Of a stretch of DNA of 7,208 nucleotides, positions 1 to 5,533 are shown one piece after another. Source of the stretch: Lactobacillaceae bacterium AF64-9pH9TA (lineage in GTDB: Bacteria; Bacillota; Bacilli; Lactobacillales; Lactobacillaceae); NCBI GenBank assembly GCA_027681045.1, contig JAQDCK010000031.1, forward strand, positions 1 to 7,208, in the 5' to 3' direction. The position numbers and the translations under genes are program-made. The notes beneath the pieces were generated by a model. It had not been told where the DNA came from. It made no database searches and worked only from the letters and a program-made list of their open reading frames with translations. Position 1 is the first letter of the stretch. Each line of letters starts with the position of its first letter.

Positions 1-2
1 TT

Positions 3-29
3 GGTTCTATGATAAATCCTGTTGATAGA
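3..29 (+). repeat. Left terminal inverted repeat of the ISL3-family element
   Basis: Starts GGTTCT and ends TGTTGATAGA. It pairs with the right repeat at 1450-1476 with mismatches only at repeat positions 3, 7, 10, 11 and 17. The decamer TTCTATGATA inside it (5-14) recurs at 31-40 just inside the end, which could be a second transposase contact site. Confidence 0.85.
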
Positions 30-60
30 TTTCTATGATATTCTATCAATAGGATTTTTT
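14..60 (+). terminator. Plus-strand terminator inside the IS left end
   Basis: A 16-bp stem pairs 14-29 with 42-57 (one G-T pair), with a 12-base loop and a tail of six T at 55-60. The 5' arm is the inner half of the left inverted repeat. It lies upstream of the transposase, so transcripts entering from outside on the plus strand should stop before reaching it. This is a usual self-protection device of insertion sequences. Confidence 0.7.
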
Positions 61-65
61 GTATT

Positions 66-85
66 AAAAAAGAGGCATAAGCCTC
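66..85 (-). terminator. Short minus-strand terminator-like hairpin
   Basis: GAGGC (72-76) and GCCTC (81-85) close an ATAA loop. Read on the minus strand, the hairpin is followed by six T (complement of 66-71). The stem is only 5 bp, so the call is tentative. It sits between the left repeat and the transposase start, where I see no convincing promoter for the transposase. Confidence 0.35.
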
Positions 86-136
86 ACTACATAAAATCCT
101 TTGATACCACTCTTTAGAAATTAAGGTGTTTTGCTT

Positions 137-1417
137 ATGTCCTCATACAATGATTGTATTAAATTTTCTCTGAATATTAAAGACCCACTGTTAGAATTCT
201 TGGATATTTCAATTGGAAAGTATCGTAATCGCGATGCAAAGTTTTACCATGCAGTAGCTCATCTAGATCAATGTCTTAATTGTGGCTCAACTAATATCGT
301 CCACAATGGTCATTTATATTCTAATGTGCGCTATCCTGCTTTAGATGCTAGCTTGCCTGTCTTTATCAGAGTAGCCAAGCAGCGAGTTATTTGTCGCGAT
401 TGTCATATGAATTCAATGGCTGAAACGGAATTAGTAGAAAAATACTGCTGTATCTCTAACGCCACTAAACGTAAAATTATTGGTTCTCTAACTGAAGATT
501 GGTCCATGAAAAGCATTGCCAGACAAACTTCGACCTCAACCAACACTGTACAGCGCGTATTGGAGCGATACGGTTACTCTACCGTTGAAGATACCGATTG
601 GCTGCCAGAATACTTAGCCTTTGATGAATTCAGAGGCGTTGGCAGACAGCTGCACTTTATCGCTATTGATGGTCATACTCATAAAATAGTTAAAGTGCTG
701 CCTACCAGACTTAAGAAAGATATCATCAACTACTTCAAACGTTTTCCTCTTACGGTAAGAAACAAGGTCAAAACTGTAACTATGGATCTTAATTACTACT
801 ATGACATCATGGCTAAGGAGCTTTTTCCTAATGCTCAAGTAATTCTTGACCGTTTCCATATCGTTCAAATGCTCAATCGTTCTTTTAATTCTTGCCGTAT
901 TCAAGAAATGAAGAAGCACAAGAAAGGCGCCAAAGAATATAACCTGCTTAAATATTATTGGAAACTGTATCTCAAACCATTTGAGGATCTTGAAAAAGTA
1001 AAGCCGTACCATCAACCAAGGCTAAAGGATACTCTGACTCAGGAACAAGTTGTAGCTGATGGACTCAGACTAAGTCCCGAGCTTGAGAACACCTACAATC
1101 TTATGCAAGATATCAGTAAAGCTTTAAGAGACAGAGATACCGATAAGCTCAAGGATTTAATCAAAAGCAAAGATCACGTTGGCAACATGATGCATACCAC
1201 GTTGAATACTTTCAAACGAAATCTTCATGATATTCTCAACGCTGCTAAGTTTGATGAATCTAACGGCTGTCTTGAAGGTACAAACCGCAAGATTAAACAA
1301 ATTGAGCGTACTGCTTATGGCTACGCTAATTTTACTCATTTGATAACTAGAATTCAGTTAGAAGAAAAAGGTGCCATTATCAAAGAAAAAGCATCAAGCT
1401 GGTACATAGCAGCTTGA
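137..1417 (+). CDS. ISL3-family DDE transposase
   Basis: This 426-residue transposase would cut and join the IS ends. The start is set at ATG 137, which has AAGGTG (123-128) 8 bases upstream; the in-frame TTG at 131 is only 2 bases from that site. Visible in order: an N-terminal zinc-finger with Cys pairs CLNC (46/49) and CRDC (86/89); a helix-turn-helix-like stretch around 115-146 (WSMKSIARQ...TNTVQRVLERYG); then the DDE domain. Likely catalytic residues are Asp163 (LAFDEFRGV), Asp217 (VTMDL) and Glu380 (LEGTNRKIKQIERTAYG). VILDRFHIVQ near 235-244 is the usual block after the second Asp. Length and motifs match full ISL3 transposases and no frameshift is visible, so it is probably active. 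Codons are AT-rich at third positions, unlike the neighbouring genes. Its last codons also encode the stem of a hairpin that serves the opposite strand. Confidence 0.95.
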   Translation: MSSYNDCIKFSLNIKDPLLEFLDISIGKYRNRDAKFYHAVAHLDQCLNCGSTNIVHNGHLYSNVRYPALDASLPVFIRVAKQRVICRDCHMNSMAETELVEKYCCISNATKRKIIGSLTEDWSMKSIARQTSTSTNTVQRVLERYGYSTVEDTDWLPEYLAFDEFRGVGRQLHFIAIDGHTHKIVKVLPTRLKKDIINYFKRFPLTVRNKVKTVTMDLNYYYDIMAKELFPNAQVILDRFHIVQMLNRSFNSCRIQEMKKHKKGAKEYNLLKYYWKLYLKPFEDLEKVKPYHQPRLKDTLTQEQVVADGLRLSPELENTYNLMQDISKALRDRDTDKLKDLIKSKDHVGNMMHTTLNTFKRNLHDILNAAKFDESNGCLEGTNRKIKQIERTAYGYANFTHLITRIQLEEKGAIIKEKASSWYIAA

Positions 1418-1422
1418 TGCTT
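1381..1422 (-). terminator. Minus-strand terminator overlapping the transposase stop codon
   Basis: A perfect 12-bp stem, AAGCATCAAGCT (1389-1400) with AGCTTGATGCTT (1411-1422), has a 10-base loop. On the minus strand it is followed by TTTTTCTTTG (complement of 1381-1390), a good intrinsic terminator tail. In the plus direction only two T follow directly, so it mainly works leftward. It belongs to the IS but now lies just downstream of the manO stop, and probably ends the man operon transcript. Confidence 0.75.
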
Positions 1423-1437
1423 AATCCAATTATTAAA

Positions 1438-1842
1438 TTATAGTTGACTTCTATCAACACGATTTGACAGAGAGCCTTTCTTTTTGCGAGTAAAGAAGAG
1501 CTTGATCGTACCCCAAACTCCCAAAGCCTGCCGCATGTGGTCGGCCGGGACATACTTACGGATCGCCCGCAGAGTCTTCTTCGGATCCTTGGTAATAAAG
1601 ATGAACTTGCCATCCTTCTTGGTCCGGATCTCAAAGCGGGGAATGTACTTCCCTTTGAAGTGAACGTCCGCGACTACATAAGTTATCTGATCCCAAGGAA
1701 TTTGGATATAGTCTTCAACATTCTTCTCGTTATAGAATTCAAAAGCTTCATCGCCGATCATGACTTTACCATAGGTAGACATGGCCCGGAACCAGGTTCC
1801 GGATACAGCCAGATCAACGGTCTTATTCATTGATTGAGCCAT
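1438..1842 (-). CDS. manO: ManO-like DUF956 protein of the mannose PTS operon, C-terminus altered by the IS
   Basis: A 134-residue soluble protein with the DUF956 signature: KVMIGDEAFEFYNEKNVEDYIQIPW near 26-50, then RFEIRTKKDGKFIFITKDPKKTLRAIRKYV. DUF956 proteins are encoded at the end of mannose-PTS operons and have been named ManO; a regulatory role is suspected but I know of no settled mechanism. From memory, homologues end around 120-125 residues in a Lys-rich tail. Here residues 1-122 (ending TRKKK) are native, and residues 123-134 (GSLSNRVDRSQL) plus the stop are read from the IS right end, which begins exactly at the Gly123 codon. The ATG lies 9 bases after the manN stop and has no good Shine-Dalgarno, so translation probably depends on coupling to manN. 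Met5 is a possible alternative start but has no better ribosome site. The core domain is complete, so function may survive. Confidence 0.87.
   Translation of the reverse strand: MAQSMNKTVDLAVSGTWFRAMSTYGKVMIGDEAFEFYNEKNVEDYIQIPWDQITYVVADVHFKGKYIPRFEIRTKKDGKFIFITKDPKKTLRAIRKYVPADHMRQALGVWGTIKLFFTRKKKGSLSNRVDRSQL
1450..1476 (-). repeat. Right terminal inverted repeat of the ISL3-family element
   Basis: Read from 1476 on the minus strand it starts GGCTCTCTGTCAAATC and ends TGTTGATAGA, matching the left repeat at 22 of 27 positions. In the manO reading frame it supplies codons for GSLSNRVDR, so the repeat is also coding sequence. Confidence 0.88.
1477..1484. repeat. Probable right copy of the 8-bp target duplication
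   Basis: TTTCTTTT lies directly outside the right IS end. The matching left copy would sit at -6 to 2; only its last two bases (TT at 1-2) are in the window and they agree. This is suggestive but not proof. Confidence 0.45.
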
Positions 1843-1851
1843 TTGTTAATC

Positions 1852-2766
1852 TTACATCAAGCCCCATACGTGGAAGAGGATACCAACAACGAAGATCCCC
1901 AGGATGATGATGATTGGAGAAACTTTCTTCTTCAAGAGCCACATGCAGAGGAAGGTAAGCAGCAGACCTGCCAAACCTGGAATCAGCATGTTCAAGTTGT
2001 CTTGCAGAGTAGTAACCTTGGTATTAGTCAAGGACAGACCAGCAGCTTGTTGGGTCAAGGCTTCCTTGATACCAGCAGCACCGCTTGGCAGCTTGGTCCA
2101 GTCGATGTAACCACCCTTTTGGATTGGCACTTCTGAAACCTTCAGAGTGAAGGTGATGCTTACCCAACGTTCGATCAAGGCACCCAGGACGAACATACCC
2201 ATCATGGCAGCCCCACGGGTAACCTTCTTCAGCAAACCACCTGAAAGGTCGGAGCTGATCGCAGCACCAGCCTTGTAACCCAATTCTTGAGTGTACCACA
2301 AGAAAGCGATACGGATCAGGTTCCAAAGAACGAAGAAGAGGATTGGCCCGATAATGTTGCCGTTGATGGCCATTGAGGCACCAAGGGCACCGAGGATTGG
2401 ACGGACAGTGTACCAGAAGACTGGGTCACCAACACCGGCCAAAGGCCCCATCATACCAACCTTAACACCTTGGATAGCTTCGTCGTCAACGGCAACACCA
2501 TTGGCCTTGTCTTCTTCCAAAGCCAGGGTAACACCGATGATTGGTGAAGCCAAGTAAGGGTGAGTGTTGAAGAAGACCAGGTGACGTTGCAAAGCAGCAG
2601 CCATGTCTTCCTTCTTTGGGTACAGCTTTCTTAAAGCTGGGATCATACTGTAGGCCCAACCACCGTTCTGCATTCTTTCGTAGTTCCATGAACCCTGCAA
2701 GAACTGTGAATGCCACATAACGTCCCAACGATCACGCTTTGATAAAGTTACTTTCTTTTCAGTCAT
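1852..2766 (-). CDS. manN: Mannose-family PTS permease subunit IID
   Basis: This 304-residue membrane protein pairs with ManM to form the sugar channel that works with the phosphorylating IIAB protein. It starts MTEKKVTLSKRD, and family-typical stretches include WNYERMQNGGWAYSMIP (about 27-43), FFNTHPY (65-71) and GPLAGVGDP (107-115). Most of the chain is cytoplasmic or re-entrant; a clear hydrophobic pair closes the C-terminus (about 258-278 and 282-303). The segment at about 205-255 corresponds to the region generally described as extracellular in IID proteins, which matters for recognition by class IIa bacteriocins. AAGGAGAG lies just upstream of ATG 2766, after a 28-base gap from manM. 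Length matches the family (about 300). I see no defect. Confidence 0.95.
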   Translation of the reverse strand: MTEKKVTLSKRDRWDVMWHSQFLQGSWNYERMQNGGWAYSMIPALRKLYPKKEDMAAALQRHLVFFNTHPYLASPIIGVTLALEEDKANGVAVDDEAIQGVKVGMMGPLAGVGDPVFWYTVRPILGALGASMAINGNIIGPILFFVLWNLIRIAFLWYTQELGYKAGAAISSDLSGGLLKKVTRGAAMMGMFVLGALIERWVSITFTLKVSEVPIQKGGYIDWTKLPSGAAGIKEALTQQAAGLSLTNTKVTTLQDNLNMLIPGLAGLLLTFLCMWLLKKKVSPIIIILGIFVVGILFHVWGLM

Positions 2767-2794
2767 GATTTATCTCTCCTTTCTGGCTTGATTT

Positions 2795-3607
2795 CTAATA
2801 GTCATCAATGATGTCACCCAGCGGGTCACCAGTACCAGCTGCGGCAGCATCGCCAGAGCCCTTGCTTACCTTTTCTTCCAAAGCAAGGTACATCAAGGCC
2901 ATAGATAAACCAATCGCACCCAAGGCGATCAAAGTCAAGTCCTTAACGCCGGCCAAAGCAAAACCAATAGCGAAGAATGGCCATACTTCACGGCTGGCCA
3001 TCATGTTGATAACCATAGCATAACCTACGGCAACAACCATACCACCACCGATGGTCATACCATCTGACAGCCAGGCTGGCATAGCAGCCAGTGCGCTTCT
3101 AACAGTTTCAGTTGGAATAGCAAGCAACAAGCCGGCTGGGATAGCAATACGCAGACCCTGCAAGCAGACAGCGATCCATTGCCATACGTTGATCATGCGC
3201 CAGTTGCCTTCTTCGGCGTGCTTGTCCATGATGTGAACGATGGCAGTTGAAATAGTCCGGACCAACATGGTCAAGAACAGACCGGCAACGGCCAAAGTGA
3301 TGGCCAAACCAGTGGCAGTCCCGATACCCTTGGTACCTTGACCACCCTTGATCAAAATGATGGCTGAGGCAACAGCGGCCAAAGCGGCATCAGGTGCGAC
3401 AGCGGCACCGATGTTGGCCCAACCCAAAGCGATCATTTGCAAAGAACCACCCAGCATAATACCCAAGGTAAGATTGCCAGTAACTAAACCGATTAAAGTA
3501 CATGCAACCAATGGTTGGTGGAATTCCCATTCATCCAGGATACCTTCCATCCCGGCCAGGAAAGCTACCACAATCACCAGGATGACTTGAATAGCATTTA
3601 AGTCCAT
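2795..3607 (-). CDS. manM: Mannose-family PTS permease subunit IIC
   Basis: A 270-residue, strongly hydrophobic protein and the main sugar-binding membrane subunit of the ManLMN transporter. It begins MDLNAIQVILVIVVAFLAGMEG. The block EFHQPLVACTLIGLVTGNLTLGIMLGGSLQMIALG (about 28-62) is characteristic of ManY/ManM proteins, as is WANIGAAVAPDAALAAVAS (63-81). A cytoplasmic stretch around 127-142 separates two groups of membrane segments. The tail ends in GDPLGDIIDDY, close to the GDxLGDIxDDY ending common in this family, after an Ala/Gly-rich linker. AAGGAG lies 7 bases before ATG 3607, and the gene starts 21 bases after the manL stop. It is clearly in the same transcript as manL and manN. Confidence 0.95.
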   Translation of the reverse strand: MDLNAIQVILVIVVAFLAGMEGILDEWEFHQPLVACTLIGLVTGNLTLGIMLGGSLQMIALGWANIGAAVAPDAALAAVASAIILIKGGQGTKGIGTATGLAITLAVAGLFLTMLVRTISTAIVHIMDKHAEEGNWRMINVWQWIAVCLQGLRIAIPAGLLLAIPTETVRSALAAMPAWLSDGMTIGGGMVVAVGYAMVINMMASREVWPFFAIGFALAGVKDLTLIALGAIGLSMALMYLALEEKVSKGSGDAAAAGTGDPLGDIIDDY

Positions 3608-3628
3608 TTTTAACTCCTTTTCCCACTA

Positions 3629-4630
3629 CTACTTTTGTTCATCGAGCAGGCTTTGTGCCTTCTTCAGAATTGAATCCATGTTTTCCGGATTGTCTGAAGG
3701 AACCTTGCGGACGTCAAACTTGATGCCCATCTTTTCGAGTTCACGGAAAGTGTCGACGTCAGTCTGGTCCATGGACAGAACGGTGTTGGCGTTAACCTTG
3801 CCCTTGCTGTATGACATGGAGCCGACGTTCAAACTCTTGATGTCTACGCCGTTCTTGATCGTTTGCAAAGCATCTTCTGGATTTTCAAACAACAAGAAGG
3901 CGTGCGTAGTACCAAAACGCGGGTCTTCAGAGATTTCCTTCATCTTCTCCAATGGAACGGTGTGTGCTACCGTACCAGATGGAGCAGCTTCACGGATCAT
4001 GCTCTTGCGCAGGTCGTCCTTGGCAACCTTGTCAGAAACCACGATAACCCGGTCTGGGTGAAGTGATGGAATCCAACCAGTTGCAACTTGCCCGTGCAAC
4101 AAACGTGAGTCAATTCTGGCACCAACGATCTTGATGTGACCGTCGCCTAAAACAGTCCCTTCTGGGATTGCTTCCTTAGGAGCATCAGCTGCGGATGCAG
4201 GTGCAGCTGCCTTTTCTTCTGCAGGCATTAAGCTTTCAGGCTTGGTCTTGATACCATCCTTGGCTGGCTTAATAATTGCAGTCGCAATGTCTTGCGCGGT
4301 AGCCTTGTCATTGATCATTCTTTGGGTCAAGGCTTCAACTACCATTGGCAAGTTCAAACCGGAAACGATTGCCCACTTATCGTGACCGTCGAGCAAACCG
4401 TTTGCCTGGTTGAAAGGCGTGCCACCCCACAGGTCAACCAGGAACAAAACTTCTTCCTGGTCTGCAAAAGAAGCGATCGCTTCATTCATCTTACCCTTAA
4501 TATCATCTGGACCTTCAGAAGGCTTCAGAATGACATGGGCAAAATTGTCTTGTGGGCCAAAGAGCATTTGCGCGGATTCGGCAATACCGTCCGCGAAACC
4601 GCCATGGCTAGCTAAAACAATTCCTACCAT
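3629..4630 (-). CDS. manL: Mannose-family PTS fused IIAB protein
   Basis: This 333-residue cytoplasmic protein carries phosphate from HPr to the incoming sugar. The IIA domain (about 1-125) has its phospho-histidine at His9 in GIVLASHGGFADG and the VDLWGGTPFN motif at 65-74. An Ala/Pro/Glu-rich linker (about 128-160) leads to the IIB domain (about 164-333), where IDSRLLHGQV places the second phospho-histidine at His179. Both active residues are present and the length is normal for a fused ManL. The start at ATG 4630 is firm: GAGGAGG (complement of 4638-4644) lies 7 bases upstream and the family N-terminus begins here. It is the first gene of the operon. In related bacteria ManL also influences carbon catabolite control, but nothing in the sequence tests that here. 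Confidence 0.96.
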   Translation of the reverse strand: MVGIVLASHGGFADGIAESAQMLFGPQDNFAHVILKPSEGPDDIKGKMNEAIASFADQEEVLFLVDLWGGTPFNQANGLLDGHDKWAIVSGLNLPMVVEALTQRMINDKATAQDIATAIIKPAKDGIKTKPESLMPAEEKAAAPASAADAPKEAIPEGTVLGDGHIKIVGARIDSRLLHGQVATGWIPSLHPDRVIVVSDKVAKDDLRKSMIREAAPSGTVAHTVPLEKMKEISEDPRFGTTHAFLLFENPEDALQTIKNGVDIKSLNVGSMSYSKGKVNANTVLSMDQTDVDTFRELEKMGIKFDVRKVPSDNPENMDSILKKAQSLLDEQK

Positions 4631-4664
4631 GATATTTCCTCCTCAAAAACTTCGGTACGTTCCT

Positions 4665-4692
4665 ATTATACAATAAAAAGCGCTTACGTGAA
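4665..4692 (-). promoter_or_regulatory. Promoter of the man operon with a cre-like site in its spacer
   Basis: On the minus strand, TTCACG (complement of 4687-4692) and TATAAT (complement of 4665-4670) are 16 bases apart, about 35 bases before manL. The predicted leader is about 28 bases. Between the boxes the palindrome AAGCGCTT (4678-4685) lies in GTAAGCGCTTTTT, which fits 11 of 14 positions of the CcpA cre consensus TGWAANCGNTNWCA. A near copy, AAGCACTT, is at 4691-4698 across the -35 box. Catabolite control by CcpA is plausible but inferred. Confidence 0.65.
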
Positions 4693-4763
4693 GCACTTTC
4701 TTGAAACCTTTTTCAACTTTTTTGTTAACTTTATCTCTATAACTGAAAATGCATTACAATAAC

Positions 4764-4778
4764 GCAAAAAGTGGCCAA
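4764..4778 (-). promoter_or_regulatory. Sigma-54-like -24/-12 element, spacing one base short
   Basis: The minus strand reads TTGGCCACTTTTTGC. The sigma-54 consensus TTGGCACGNNNNTTGC has 10 bases between the invariant GG and GC; here there are 9. Mannose PTS operons in many Firmicutes use sigma-54 with a LevR/ManR activator, so this may be a decayed promoter. It is about 135 bases before manL in an AT-rich stretch. Confidence 0.25.
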
Positions 4779-4839
4779 AAAATTGCATTTTTTCGAAAAA
4801 TACCAGTTTTAATTAAGAGAAGGAAAATACTTATTAAAT

Positions 4840-4873
4840 AAAAAAAGCAGCTGATTTAGTCAAATAAGCCGCT
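4840..4873 (-). terminator. Terminator of the tRNA-Ser gene
   Basis: On the minus strand AGCGGCT (complement of 4867-4873) pairs with AGCTGCT (complement of 4846-4852) with one G-T pair. An inner ATTT/AAAT stem closes a GACT loop, and the hairpin is followed by a run of T (complement of 4840-4846). It lies about 25 bases past the tRNA 3' end. Confidence 0.8.
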
Positions 4874-4897
4874 TGTCTTATATATTTGTTGTTATAA

Positions 4898-4985
4898 CGG
4901 AGTAGCAGAGATTCGAACTCTGGCGCCAGTTTCCCGACCTACACCCTTAGCAAGGGCGCCTCTTCAGCCACTTGAGTACTACTCC
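4898..4985 (-). tRNA. tRNA-Ser(GCU)
   Basis: The 88-base gene folds as a class II tRNA with a long variable arm. The acceptor stem is GGAGTAG (complement of 4979-4985) with CTACTCC (complement of 4899-4905), followed by discriminator G at 4898. The anticodon loop reads TTGCTAA, giving anticodon GCT (complement of 4949-4951) for AGC/AGU serine codons. The T arm AGAGTTCGAATCTCT is intact. The 3' CCA is not encoded. It is transcribed toward the man operon but has its own promoter and terminator. Confidence 0.97.
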
Positions 4986-5000
4986 AAGTCATGTACATTA

Positions 5001-5029
5001 ATACTAGCAAACTTTTCCGGGTCCGTCAA
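5001..5029 (-). promoter_or_regulatory. Promoter of the tRNA-Ser gene
   Basis: On the minus strand TTGACG (complement of 5024-5029) and TAGTAT (complement of 5001-5006) are 17 bases apart. TGC before the -10 box makes it an extended -10. Transcription would begin about 9 bases before the mature tRNA. Confidence 0.75.
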
Positions 5030-5183
5030 ACCCTTTTGCCAGATTTTTTCTGCTTTCTCGCTTTTTTGCGTCCTTTTTCCTCCAAAGTCAATGATGTCTG
5101 CAAATCAATTGAAAGCCGGTCTCACTTTTCATTGTTTTTGGCTGTTGTCTACCCGCCTGCTTAAAAAATAATTAGCAAAAGCG

Positions 5184-5212
5184 TTGCTTAACAAAGCTCA
5201 TAATGTTATAGT
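5184..5212 (+). promoter_or_regulatory. Promoter of the T-box / NhaC-family gene unit
   Basis: TTGCTT (5184-5189) and TATAGT (5207-5212) are 17 bases apart; the start would fall near 5219, just before the T-box stem I. A second TAAT-containing match at 5199-5204 is less well placed. The roughly 150 bases between this promoter and the tRNA promoter (5030-5183) hold nothing I can identify. Confidence 0.65.
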
Positions 5213-5218
5213 AGGAAA

Positions 5219-5446
5219 CATAAAAATTCGAGTGATCTTTTAGTAGCAGCCAGGCTCAGCGCTCAGAAAACCGGTGGTTGATGCAAACCGGACAGGCCTG
5301 GAGCAGCGAATTACGGGATCAAGCAGCTCGGCCGGTCCAGCCCCGTTACGGCTAAAGCAAGTGCGGCATGCTGCGAAGTTGGGTGGTACCGTGCCTATAT
5401 CTATAAGCGCCCCAGCCTGAGTCAACCGACTCGGCTGGGGCTTTTT
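5219..5446 (+). ncRNA. T-box riboswitch, tyrosine type (specifier TAC)
   Basis: This leader senses uncharged tRNA and lets transcription continue when the cognate amino acid is scarce. Stem I is closed by GATCTT (5234-5239) with GGGATC (5315-5320). An AGTA bulge (5242-5245) faces the specifier loop GCGAATTACG, where TAC (5312-5314) sits directly before the purine that starts the closing stem, as expected for a specifier codon. The upper stem has CAGGC/GCCTG and CCGGT/ACCGG. The conserved T-box GGGTGGTACCGTGC is at 5381-5394; its TGGT (5384-5387) can pair with the ACCA end of a tRNA with discriminator A, which fits tRNA-Tyr. Antiterminator helices GTTGGG/CCCAGC (5378-5383 with 5411-5416) and GTGC/GCGC (5391-5394 with 5407-5410) compete with the terminator. 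Confidence 0.93.
5409..5446 (+). terminator. Regulated terminator of the T-box leader
   Basis: GCCCCAGCC (5409-5417) pairs with GGCTGGGGC (5433-5441), and GAGTC (5419-5423) with GACTC (5428-5432), leaving T5418 bulged; TTTTT follows at 5442-5446. Its 5' arm overlaps the 3' arms of the antiterminator (5407-5416), so the two structures exclude each other. Confidence 0.93.
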
Positions 5447-5465
5447 GTTTGCAGAAAGGAGAAAT

Positions 5466-5492
5466 ATGAAGCGATATCAAGCCTTAGTTTAA
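5466..5492 (+). CDS. Eight-residue mini-ORF between T-box and transporter gene
   Basis: ATG 5466 starts MKRYQALV followed by TAA. AAAGGAG (5455-5461) ends 4 bases before the ATG and is a stronger Shine-Dalgarno match than the one of the transporter gene 41 bases downstream (AAGGA, 5521-5525). It has one Tyr codon (TAT). It could be a translated leader peptide, the remnant of an N-terminus of a gene once controlled by this T-box, or chance. Nothing in the peptide suggests a function of its own. Confidence 0.35.
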   Translation: MKRYQALV

Positions 5493-5533
5493 ACTGGCAA
5501 AAGCAAATACAGATTTAACTAAGGAACAAACAT

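Larger units (their letters stand above)
3..1476 (+). mobile_element. Complete ISL3-family insertion sequence, inserted in the 3' end of manO
   Basis: The ends are imperfect inverted repeats. The left end (3-29) begins GGTTCTATGATAAATC and the right end (1476 back to 1450, minus strand) begins GGCTCTCTGTCAAATC; both then run into TGTTGATAGA. I count 22 of 27 positions identical. A GGCTCTTTGTCAAAT-like end is what I recall as typical of ISL3. The 1474-bp length, single transposase gene and absence of a second ORF fit the family. The 8 bases right of the element are TTTCTTTT; ISL3 members usually make 8-bp target duplications, and the only two bases visible on the left (1-2, TT) agree with the end of such a duplication. 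The element is AT-rich compared with the genes around it, suggesting a recent arrival from a lower-GC donor. Confidence 0.9.

Noticed and set aside
131..136. TTG 131 as the transposase start
   Set aside because: It is 2 bases from the likely Shine-Dalgarno; ATG 137 is spaced correctly and adds no loss of conserved sequence.
58..136. A sigma-A promoter for the transposase
   Set aside because: TAAAAT (92-97) and other AT-rich hexamers lack a partner -35 box at 16-18 bases, so no promoter is called.
614..1015. 133-codon minus-strand frame inside the transposase
   Set aside because: It lies opposite the conserved DDE region, has no ribosome site and no recognisable domain; it is a shadow of the real frame.
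4898..4985. tRNA-Ser gene as an integration site for a mobile island
   Set aside because: No repeat of the tRNA 3' end and no integrase is seen in the window.
5301..5320. Other specifier readings of the T-box (GAA, ATT, TTA, ACG)
   Set aside because: Only TAC sits directly before the purine and the closing stem GGGATC opposite the AGTA bulge, the usual specifier position; the TGGT discriminator match also fits Tyr.
5240..5425. 61-codon minus-strand frame in the T-box leader
   Set aside because: Its sequence is explained by the conserved T-box RNA on the plus strand; the frame is incidental.
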